From the NCBI GenBank assembly GCA_025455895.1, contig JALOLQ010000203.1:1-5956 (forward strand): 5,956 nt of DNA, in the 5' to 3' direction. The number at the start of each line of letters is the position of its first letter. The first letter of the stretch is position 1. Source of the stretch: Solirubrobacteraceae bacterium. GTDB lineage: Bacteria; Actinomycetota; Thermoleophilia; Solirubrobacterales; Solirubrobacteraceae. The notes beneath the pieces were generated by a model. It was not told the DNA's origin. It did not search any database and worked only from the letters and a program-made list of their open reading frames with translations. The translations under genes were made by a program, and so were the position numbers. This document shows, in pieces, positions 1 to 5,422 of the stretch.

Positions 1-239
1 CGGGGGTCGAGCGGCACGGCGACGGCCCCGCGCAGCAGGCAGGCGTGCAGCGCGACCGCGAACGCCTCGCCGGCGGGCAGCGCGAGCGCCACCCGATCAC
101 CCCGCGCCACCCCGCGCGCCGCCAGCCGGCCCACGCCGGCCTGGGCCTCGGCGAGCAGTTCCGCGTAGCTCAGGGTGCCGGCGGCGATCCGCCGCGGATG
201 CGCGGCGGCCGCGCGCGGGAGCCAGGCGTCGACGACCAC
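1..239 (-). CDS. menE: o-succinylbenzoate--CoA ligase (MenE), N-terminal part only, runs off left edge
   Basis: Reading the minus strand from a GTG at 239 gives 79 codons with no stop before the window edge. The start reads VVVDAWLPRAAAAHPRR, followed by a LSYAELL segment, a GDRVALALPAGEAF segment and a GAVAVPLDP segment. This is the usual N-terminal layout of the ANL (acyl/aryl-CoA ligase) superfamily. The AMP-binding P-loop and the C-terminal lid lie outside the window, so substrate specificity cannot be read directly. The assignment to MenE, which activates o-succinylbenzoate to its CoA thioester in the cytoplasm, rests on the divergent menB, menA and menC next door. GTG 239 is preferred because a TANNNT -10 box (TAGCTT, 252-247) ends 7 bases before it, fitting a leaderless transcript. 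An in-frame GTG at 260 would place that -10 inside the gene. A GGAGG at 258-254 lies 14 bases from GTG 239, too far for a typical ribosome site. Another ANL ligase remains possible. Confidence 0.72.
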   Translation of the reverse strand, partial: MVVDAWLPRAAAAHPRRIAAGTLSYAELLAEAQAGVGRLAARGVARGDRVALALPAGEAFAVALHACLLRGAVAVPLDP

Positions 240-265
240 CCGGTGAAAGCTAGCCTCCACGAGCG
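240..265. promoter_or_regulatory. Divergent menE/menB promoter with overlapping opposed -10 boxes
   Basis: Only 26 bases separate the two divergent start codons. At their centre is the palindrome GCTAGC (249-254). On the plus strand TAGCCT (251-256) fits the actinobacterial -10 pattern TANNNT and ends 9 bases before the menB ATG. On the minus strand TAGCTT (252-247) fits the same pattern and ends 7 bases before the menE GTG. The two hexamers share the central TA at 251-252. Both predicted transcripts would be leaderless or carry only a few untranslated bases. No convincing -35 element is visible on either side; GTCGAC at 228-233 is the nearest candidate for menB, with 17-base spacing, and it is weak. 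The call is inferred from pattern and position. Confidence 0.45.
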
Positions 266-1144
266 ATGACCCCCGAGACCGATCCAGGCCATTCGAGCAT
301 CCGGCCCGCCGCCGACTGGCGCCCGGGCGCCGACTTCGAGGACATCCGCTACGAGCTCTCCGGCGAGGGGATCGCGAAGATCACCATCGACCGCCCCGAG
401 GTCCGCAACGCCTTCCGCCCGCAGACGATCGTCGAGATCAGCCGCGCGCTCGAGCTCGCGCGCGAGGACACCGAGGTCGGCGTGATCCTCCTCACCGGCC
501 AGGGCGATCTGGCCTTCTGCTCCGGCGGCGACCAGCGCGTGCGCGGGGACACCGGCTACCTCACCGACCCGTCCGGCGGCCCGTCCCGGGGGGTCGGGCG
601 CTTCCACGTCACCGACCTGCACCTGCAGATGCGCCGGACCCCGAAGCCGATCGTCGCGATGATCGCCGGCTACGCGGTCGGCGGCGGGCACGTGCTGCAC
701 GTGCTCTGCGACCTCTCGATCGCCGCCGAGAACGCGCGCTTCGGGCAGACCGGCCCGAAGGTCGGCTCGTTCGACGGCGGCTACGGCGCGAGCCTGCTCG
801 CCGAGCAGATCGGCCAGAAGCGCGCCAAGGAGATCTGGTTCCTGTGCCGCCAGTACGACGCGCAGCAGGCGCTCGGCATGGGCCTCGTCAACGCCGTGGT
901 GCCGCTGGAGGCGCTCGAGGAGGAGACCGTCGGCTGGTGCCGCGAGATGCTCGCGAACTCCCCGTTCGCGCTGCGGCTGCTGAAGGCGAGCTTCAACGCG
1001 GGCGAGGACGGCATGGCCGGCCTCCAGCAGCTCGCCCACGACGCGAACCTCCTCTTCTACGCCAGCGAGGAGGCGCGCGAGGGCCGCGAGGCCTACAAGG
1101 CCAAGCGCCGCCCGGACTTCTCCCGCTTCCCCAAGCGCCCGTAG
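266..1144 (+). CDS. menB: 1,4-dihydroxy-2-naphthoyl-CoA synthase (MenB)
   Basis: MenB is a 292-residue crotonase-fold enzyme that cyclises o-succinylbenzoyl-CoA to DHNA-CoA by an intramolecular Claisen-type condensation in the cytoplasm. Length and order match full-length MenB. The signature RPEVRNAFRP is at about 43-52 and AFCSGGDQRVRG at 83-94, which binds CoA and forms the oxyanion hole. GYAVGGGHVLHVLCDL spans about 135-150. The catalytic block QTGPKVGSFDGGYG is at 161-174, with Ser168 and Asp170 at conserved active-site positions. The C-terminus EGREAYKAKRRPDFSRFPKRP (about 272-292) is the typical MenB tail that closes over the neighbouring subunit. Gly163 occupies the place held by an aspartate in Mycobacterium tuberculosis MenB, so this looks like the bicarbonate-dependent type known from E. 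coli. No Shine-Dalgarno sequence precedes the ATG, consistent with a nearly leaderless transcript from the TAGCCT box. The TAG stop at 1142-1144 abuts the menA ATG. Confidence 0.97.
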   Translation: MTPETDPGHSSIRPAADWRPGADFEDIRYELSGEGIAKITIDRPEVRNAFRPQTIVEISRALELAREDTEVGVILLTGQGDLAFCSGGDQRVRGDTGYLTDPSGGPSRGVGRFHVTDLHLQMRRTPKPIVAMIAGYAVGGGHVLHVLCDLSIAAENARFGQTGPKVGSFDGGYGASLLAEQIGQKRAKEIWFLCRQYDAQQALGMGLVNAVVPLEALEEETVGWCREMLANSPFALRLLKASFNAGEDGMAGLQQLAHDANLLFYASEEAREGREAYKAKRRPDFSRFPKRP

Positions 1145-2389
1145 ATGCCGGGCAGCGTGCGCATCTGGCTCATGGCCGCGCGGCCGCGCACGCTGCCGGC
1201 CGCGGTCGCGCCGGTGCTCGTCGGGACGGCGCTCGCCTGGACCGAGGGGTCGATCGACTGGATCGCGTTCGCCGCGGCGATGCTCGGCGCGCTCTTCATC
1301 CAGGTCGGCACGAACCTCTCGAACGACTACTCCGACGCCCGCCGCGGCGCCGACACCGAGGACCGGCTCGGCCCGGTGCGGGTGACCGCGGGCGGCCTCG
1401 TCCCGCCGAAGCAGGTCCTCGTCGCCACCTACGTGAGCTTCGCGCTCGCGGTGCTGTGCGGGATCTACCTGATCGCGGTGGCCGGCTGGGTGCTGCTCGC
1501 GATCGGCGCCGCGTCGATCCTCGCGGGGATCCTCTACACCGGCGGCCCGCGGCCCTACGGCTACGAGGGTCTGGGCGAGATCTTCGTCTTCCTGTTCTTC
1601 GGCGTCGTCGCGGTGACCGGCTCGTACTACGTGCAGCGCCAGGAGCTGACCTGGGAGGCGCTCGTGCTCGCGGTGCCGGTGGGCCTGCTCGCCTCGGCGA
1701 TCCTCGTCGTCAACAACGTCCGCGACCTCGACACCGACAAGCGCGCCGGGAAACGCACGCTCGCCGTGCGCCTCGGCCGCGGGCGCACGCGGGAGCTGTT
1801 CTCGCTGATGCTGCTGCTCGCCTTCGCCACCGCCCCGCTCCCGTACGTGGCCGGCGGCTCGCTGTCGCTGTGGCTGTTCCTCCCGTGGCTCACGCTGCCG
1901 CTCGCGCTGCGGCTGCGCCGCGTCGTCGCCACGCGCACGCCCGCTGCGCACCGCCCACGGCGAGCTGGACGAGCGCCCGCTGCTCGTCCTGCGGGTCGAG
2001 GACCGCTCCGGGCGCGTGGCCTTCGGCGAGGCGGCGCCGCTCGAGCCCTACGACGGCGTGAGCCTCGAGCGCTGCGCGGCGGCGCTCGAGGCGCACGCCG
2101 CGGTCCTGAGCGGGCGCGCCCTCGACGGCGGCGCGGCGATGCTCGACGCCTGCCGCGCTGCCGACGACCTGCCCCAGGCGCTGGCGGCGGTCGACCTCGC
2201 GCTGTGGTCGCTGGCGGGCCTGCGGGAGGGACGACCGGTGAGCGCGCTGCTCACCGACCGGCCGCTCGACGCCGTGCCGGTCAACGCCGTGATCGGCGCC
2301 GACGACCCCGAGGCGGCGGCCGCCGAGGCGGCCCGCGCGGTCCGCGCCGGGTTCACGTGCCTGAAGGTCAAGGCCGGGGTCGGGGATGA
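1145..2389 (+). CDS. menA: 1,4-dihydroxy-2-naphthoate polyprenyltransferase (MenA), C-terminus disrupted
   Basis: MenA is a UbiA-superfamily membrane enzyme that joins DHNA to a polyprenyl diphosphate, giving demethylmenaquinone. The start WLMAARPRTLPAAVAPVLVG (about 8-27) is classical MenA. The first Asp-rich motif, NLSNDYSD, is at 57-64, and the second, NNVRDLDTDKRAGKRTLAVR, is at 190-209 (D194xxxD198); both bind Mg-diphosphate. About eight hydrophobic segments can be counted, near 16-32, 38-55, 90-112, 115-131, 144-162, 170-189, 218-236 and 240-256. Homology ends at about residue 265 (base 1939), before the last helix expected in a protein of about 300 residues. The frame then stays open to a stop at 2387-2389, but this tail of about 149 residues is Arg/Ala/Pro-rich and is only the wrong frame of menC. 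The ATG directly follows the menB stop with no Shine-Dalgarno sequence, suggesting translational coupling. As written the product is probably damaged. Identity is certain; the 3' end is not. Confidence 0.85.
   Translation: MPGSVRIWLMAARPRTLPAAVAPVLVGTALAWTEGSIDWIAFAAAMLGALFIQVGTNLSNDYSDARRGADTEDRLGPVRVTAGGLVPPKQVLVATYVSFALAVLCGIYLIAVAGWVLLAIGAASILAGILYTGGPRPYGYEGLGEIFVFLFFGVVAVTGSYYVQRQELTWEALVLAVPVGLLASAILVVNNVRDLDTDKRAGKRTLAVRLGRGRTRELFSLMLLLAFATAPLPYVAGGSLSLWLFLPWLTLPLALRLRRVVATRTPAAHRPRRAGRAPAARPAGRGPLRARGLRRGGAARALRRREPRALRGGARGARRGPERARPRRRRGDARRLPRCRRPAPGAGGGRPRAVVAGGPAGGTTGERAAHRPAARRRAGQRRDRRRRPRGGGRRGGPRGPRRVHVPEGQGRGRG
1928..1962 (+). other. menA-menC junction with apparent missing sequence
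   Basis: Across this short interval the recognisable protein changes from MenA to MenC and the reading frame changes by +1. In the menA frame the last sensible residues are RRVVATRT, ending at 1939. In the menC frame the first sensible residues are ARPLRTAHGEL, starting at 1935. No menA stop codon, no menC start codon and no ribosome site lie between them. The menC frame upstream of 1935 is Cys/Arg/Ser-rich nonsense back to a TGA at 1806-1808. The expected MenA last helix (about 30 residues) and the MenC first strand (about 15 residues) are both absent. Judging from typical family lengths, about 130-150 bases seem to be missing. The sequence alone cannot tell a genuine deletion from an assembly or sequencing error. 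Confidence 0.75.
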
Positions 2390-2927
2390 CGCCGCGCGCC
2401 TGCGCGCCGTGCGTGCCGCGGCGGGGCCGGACGTGCTGCTGCGGATCGACGCGAACGGCGCCTGGACGGCGCAGGAGGCACCGGCCCGGCTCGCGGAGCT
2501 CGCCGAGGCCGGCCTCGAGCTCGCTGAGGAGCCGGTGCACGGCGTCGCGGCGCTGCGGGCGGTGCGCGCCGCGAGCGACGTGCCGCTCGCGCTCGACGAG
2601 ACGGGCGCGCTCCCCGGCGCGATCGGCGCCGGCGCGACCGACGCCGTGTGCCTGAAGATCTCGCGCGCCGGCGGCATCTCGGCGCTGCTCGCCCAGGCCG
2701 CGCTCGTGCGCGCCTCCGGAGCGGAGCCCTACCTGGCCTCGACCCTCGACGGCCCGCTGGGCATCGCCGCCGCGCTCCACTGCGCCGCGGCGCTGCGCGT
2801 GACCCGCGCCTGCGGCCTCGCGACGCTCGACCTGTTCGAGGGCCTCGATCCCGGGCCGCTGGCCGTCCGCGACGGCGCGATCCGGGTCCCGCGCGAGCCC
2901 GGGCTCGGGGTCAAGCCCGCGGAGTAG
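2016..2927 (+). CDS. menC: o-succinylbenzoate synthase (MenC), N-terminus missing
   Basis: MenC is an enolase-superfamily enzyme that dehydrates SHCHC to o-succinylbenzoate in the cytoplasm. From the GTG at 2016 there are 303 residues. All superfamily catalytic positions of the barrel are visible: the KVK pair (K117, K119), D145 in RIDANGAW, the Glu pair E171/E172 in AEEPVHG, D194 in ALDETGAL, and K214 in CLKISRAGG. The three acids bind Mg and the lysines do the acid-base chemistry. Homology starts earlier, at about 1935, with ARPLRTAHGELDERPLLVLRVE and later GEAAPLEPYDG, the capping domain that shapes the substrate pocket. No ATG, GTG or TTG exists in this frame between the TGA at 1806-1808 and GTG 2016. 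A product begun at 2016 would lack part of the capping domain and its first strands. The true start was probably lost with the menA 3' end. It converges on menH, 13 bases away, with no evident terminator. Confidence 0.88.
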   Translation: MAFGEAAPLEPYDGVSLERCAAALEAHAAVLSGRALDGGAAMLDACRAADDLPQALAAVDLALWSLAGLREGRPVSALLTDRPLDAVPVNAVIGADDPEAAAAEAARAVRAGFTCLKVKAGVGDDAARLRAVRAAAGPDVLLRIDANGAWTAQEAPARLAELAEAGLELAEEPVHGVAALRAVRAASDVPLALDETGALPGAIGAGATDAVCLKISRAGGISALLAQAALVRASGAEPYLASTLDGPLGIAAALHCAAALRVTRACGLATLDLFEGLDPGPLAVRDGAIRVPREPGLGVKPAE

Positions 2928-2940
2928 GCCCGCGAGCGTC

Positions 2941-3660
2941 TCAGGGAGCGTCGTCGAGGAGCGCGGCGAGCGCCCCCGGTGCGGCCCGCGGGAGCGCGTG
3001 CCCGGCGCCGGGGACGGTTCGCAGCCGGGCAGCGGGCAGGACCCGCGCCAGCCGCTCGCCCAGCGCGCGGAACTTCGGGTCGTCTTCGCCGACGAGCACG
3101 TCGGTGGGCATCCGCAGCGTGCCGAGCCGATCCCAGAGCGGCGCCATCGCGCCGGTGCCGATCCCGCGCAGCGCCGCGGCCAGCCCCGCCGGGGTGTTGC
3201 GGGCGATGTCGGCGCGCGCGAGCGCCTGCACCGCCGGCGGGTCGCCGGCGAAGAGCGGCTGCGCGAGCCAGGCGGCGGCGAACGCCTCGAGGCCCTGCGC
3301 CTCGATCCGCGCGGCGAGCGCGTCGTCGGCCGCACGGCGTGCCGCGCGCTCGGCGTCGTCCTCGATGCCCGCCGTCGTCGCGACGAGCACCAGGCGGCTC
3401 ACCCGCTCGGGCGCCGCGAGCACGACGTGCAGCGCGATCCGCCCGCCCATCGAGTACCCGGCGAGGGCGAAGCGCGGCGGCGCGGCGGCCAGCACGTCGG
3501 CCGTGACGGCCTCGAACGTGACCGGCTGCGCGCCCGCTGCGGCGCCGTGGCCGCGCAGGTCGGGCGCCCGGGCCGTATAGCGTTCGAGGCGACCCGTGAC
3601 CGCGTCCCAGCCGTGCCCCGTGCCGGCGAACCCGTGGAGGAGGACGAGCGGCTCGGGCAT
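2941..3660 (-). CDS. menH: 2-succinyl-6-hydroxy-2,4-cyclohexadiene-1-carboxylate synthase (MenH), alpha/beta hydrolase fold
   Basis: The product has 239 residues, slightly shorter than E. coli MenH. MenH removes pyruvate from SEPHCHC, the MenD product, to form SHCHC, the MenC substrate. The start PLVLLHGFAGTGHGWD (about 4-19) carries the HG oxyanion loop of alpha/beta hydrolases, and PDLRGHG follows at 33-39. The nucleophile elbow is GYSMGG with Ser70. The acid is most likely Asp194 in GEDDPKF, which aligns with the GERDSKF block of E. coli MenH. The base is His221 in PGAGHALP. A general alpha/beta hydrolase is the alternative on sequence alone, but the position between menC and menD makes MenH the best call. 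The gene lies opposite to its neighbours: its stop faces menC across 13 bases and its ATG is 11 bases from the menD ATG. No clear -10 or ribosome site is seen; CATGAT on the minus strand 8 bases before the ATG is only a poor candidate. Confidence 0.88.
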   Translation of the reverse strand: MPEPLVLLHGFAGTGHGWDAVTGRLERYTARAPDLRGHGAAAGAQPVTFEAVTADVLAAAPPRFALAGYSMGGRIALHVVLAAPERVSRLVLVATTAGIEDDAERAARRAADDALAARIEAQGLEAFAAAWLAQPLFAGDPPAVQALARADIARNTPAGLAAALRGIGTGAMAPLWDRLGTLRMPTDVLVGEDDPKFRALGERLARVLPAARLRTVPGAGHALPRAAPGALAALLDDAP

Positions 3661-3671
3661 CGCCGCCCATC

Positions 3672-5393
3672 ATGCCCCAGCCCACCGACGCCCACCTCCT
3701 GCTGCGCGCGCTCTGCGACGAGCTGGCGCGCTGCGGGATCGCCGGGGCCGTCACCTCGCCGGGCTCGCGCTCGACCCCGGTCGTGCTCGCGCTCGTGCGC
3801 GACGGGCGCTTCCCGTGCGTCTCCCAGGTCGACGAGCGCAGCGCCGGCTTCTTCGCGCTCGGGCTGGCCCGCGCGAGCGGCCGGCCCGCCGTCCTCGCGT
3901 GCACGTCCGGGACCGCGGCGGCGAACTACCTCCCCGCGGTGATCGAGGCCCACGAGGCGCGGGTCCCGCTGATCGTGCTGACCGCCGACCGCCCGCCCGA
4001 GCTGCGCGACACCGGCGCCGGGCAGACGATCGACCAGGTGAAGCTCTACGGCGGCGCGGTGCGCTGGTTCCAGGAGGTCGGCGTGCACGAGGCCACGCCG
4101 GCATCGCTGCGCTGGATCCGGGCGCTGGCCTGCCGGGCCGTGTGGACCGCGCTGGGGGATCGGCCGGGGCCGGTGCACCTGAACCTCCCGCTCCACGAGC
4201 CGCTCGTCGTGGACGGGCCGCTGCCCGAGGAGCCCGGCGGCGGCGGGCGCCCGGACGGACGGCCGTGGGTGCTGCGCGTCCCCCGCCGCGGGGACGCGGC
4301 GGCAGCGGCGGGGACCGTCGCCCAGGTCGCCCGGGCGGCGGGGCGCGGCGTCGTCGTGCTCGGGCGCACGGGCGCCGGCGAGACGCGCCTCGCACAGTCC
4401 GCGCAGGCGTTCGCCGCCGCCTGGGGCTGGCCGCTGCTCGCCGATCCGCTCTCCGGCGCCCGCCGCGGCCCCCATGCCGTGGCCGGCTACGACGCGCTGC
4501 TGCGCATCGAGGCGTTCGCCCGTGCGGCGCGGCCCGCGGCCGTGCTCCGCGTGGGCGACCTGCCCACCTCCAAGCCGCTGCGCACGTGGCTGGCCGGGCT
4601 CGACGCGGTGCAGGTGCTGCTCGACCCGCAGGGCGCCTGGCAGGACCCCGCGCAGGCGTGCGACCTCGTCCTGCCCGAGGACCCGGCCGCGGTCCTGGCC
4701 GCGCTCGCGGCCGACGCCCCCGAGCCGGACGGTGCCTGGGCGGGCGCGTGGCGCAATGCCGACGCGCGGGCCGCGAGCGCGATCGCCGGCGTGCTCGGTG
4801 ACGAGCTGAGCGAGCCGCGCGTGGCCGCCGAGCTCGGCGCGGGACTCCCGGCCGACGCGACGCTCGTCGTCGCCTCCTCGATGCCGGTGCGCGACGTCGA
4901 GACGTTCTTCCCGGCGCGGGAGGACCCGCCGCGCGTGCTCTCGAACCGCGGCGCGAACGGCATCGACGGGACGATCGCCACCGCCTACGGCGTCGCGGCG
5001 GCGAGCGACGGCCCGGTGGTGCTGCTGATCGGCGACGTCGCGCTCGCCCACGACGTCGGCTCGCTGCTCAGCGCGCGCCGCTCCGGGATCCCACTCACGA
5101 TCGTGCTGGTGGACAACGGCGGCGGCGGCATCTTCGACTTCCTGCCGGTGAGCACGCAGGGCGACGCCTTCGAGGGCCACGTGGCGACGCCGACCGGGCT
5201 CGACGTCGCCGGCGTCGCCCGGGCGTTCGGCCTGCACCACCTCGAGGTCGAGGATCTCGACGGCCTGCGCGCCGGGCTCGACTACGGCCTGGGCTCCGAG
5301 GGCACCCAGCTCCTGCACGTGCGCACGAGCCGCGCGGAGAACGTCGCCCGGCACCGGCGGGTGTGGGACGCCGTCGGCGCCGCGCTCGGCTGA
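3672..5393 (+). CDS. menD: 2-succinyl-5-enolpyruvyl-6-hydroxy-3-cyclohexene-1-carboxylate synthase (MenD)
   Basis: MenD is a thiamine-diphosphate (ThDP) enzyme that decarboxylates 2-oxoglutarate and adds the resulting unit to isochorismate, the first committed step of the route. At 573 residues it is full length. TSPGSRSTP is at about 28-36. The cofactor-activating Glu55 sits in VDERSAGFFALG, at the same number as in E. coli MenD. TADRPPELRDTGAGQTIDQ (104-122) supplies Arg107 and Gln118. PTSK (298-301) contributes Lys301. ASSMPVRD (401-408) and SNRGANGIDG (424-433) supply Ser403, Arg407 and Arg426. The Mg-ThDP motif begins at GDVALAHD (454-461), with Asp455, and ends at VDNGGGGIFDFLPV, with Asn482 27 residues later. 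The three ThDP-family domains (PYR, central, PP) are therefore intact. No Shine-Dalgarno sequence precedes the ATG. A possible -10 (TAGCGT, 3578-3583) lies 88 bases upstream inside menH, but this is weak. Expression by readthrough from menBAC is an alternative. Confidence 0.97.
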   Translation: MPQPTDAHLLLRALCDELARCGIAGAVTSPGSRSTPVVLALVRDGRFPCVSQVDERSAGFFALGLARASGRPAVLACTSGTAAANYLPAVIEAHEARVPLIVLTADRPPELRDTGAGQTIDQVKLYGGAVRWFQEVGVHEATPASLRWIRALACRAVWTALGDRPGPVHLNLPLHEPLVVDGPLPEEPGGGGRPDGRPWVLRVPRRGDAAAAAGTVAQVARAAGRGVVVLGRTGAGETRLAQSAQAFAAAWGWPLLADPLSGARRGPHAVAGYDALLRIEAFARAARPAAVLRVGDLPTSKPLRTWLAGLDAVQVLLDPQGAWQDPAQACDLVLPEDPAAVLAALAADAPEPDGAWAGAWRNADARAASAIAGVLGDELSEPRVAAELGAGLPADATLVVASSMPVRDVETFFPAREDPPRVLSNRGANGIDGTIATAYGVAAASDGPVVLLIGDVALAHDVGSLLSARRSGIPLTIVLVDNGGGGIFDFLPVSTQGDAFEGHVATPTGLDVAGVARAFGLHHLEVEDLDGLRAGLDYGLGSEGTQLLHVRTSRAENVARHRRVWDAVGAALG

Positions 5394-5422
5394 CGGCGGC
5401 GGGCGTCGTCTACGCTCGCCGG
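5389..5422 (+). promoter_or_regulatory. Putative leaderless promoter of the VOC gene
   Basis: TACGCT (5411-5416) matches the TANNNT -10 pattern and ends 6 bases before the ATG at 5423, so transcription would start at or next to the start codon. CTGACG (5390-5395), overlapping the menD stop codon, is a possible -35 with a short 15-base spacer. No ribosome binding site is present, which fits leaderless translation. The call is inferred from pattern and position only. It implies that this gene can be expressed independently of menD. Confidence 0.5.

Noticed and set aside
170..1951. Long minus-strand open frame of 593 codons antisense to menB and menA
   Set aside because: Its product is Arg/Glu/His-rich and repetitive, with no recognisable domain. 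It lies opposite two clear genes, and long antisense frames are expected at this GC content. The same reasoning removes the minus-strand frames at 1890-3335 and 3399-5354.
1933..1951. Repeated GCGCAC (1933-1938 and 1946-1951) at the menA-menC junction as a deletion microhomology
   Set aside because: Six-base GC repeats occur by chance throughout this sequence, so they give no real evidence for a mechanism.
1145..2927. A genuine MenA-MenC fusion protein joined by programmed +1 frameshifting near 1935
   Set aside because: The fusion would lack the last MenA helix and the first MenC strand. No slippery sequence stands out, and fusing a membrane prenyltransferase to this soluble enzyme has no precedent I know of. 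A deletion or assembly error explains the same facts more simply.
2928..2940. Possible bidirectional terminator between the convergent menC and menH
   Set aside because: The 13-base gap contains no inverted repeat or T-run that I can see. A structure extending into the coding ends would need a folding calculation.
3576..3583. TATAGCGT inside menH as a strong menD promoter
   Set aside because: It is the most AT-rich spot nearby and contains a TANNNT match, but it lies 88 bases from the menD ATG with no clear -35. It is mentioned in the menD entry as a weak possibility rather than annotated.
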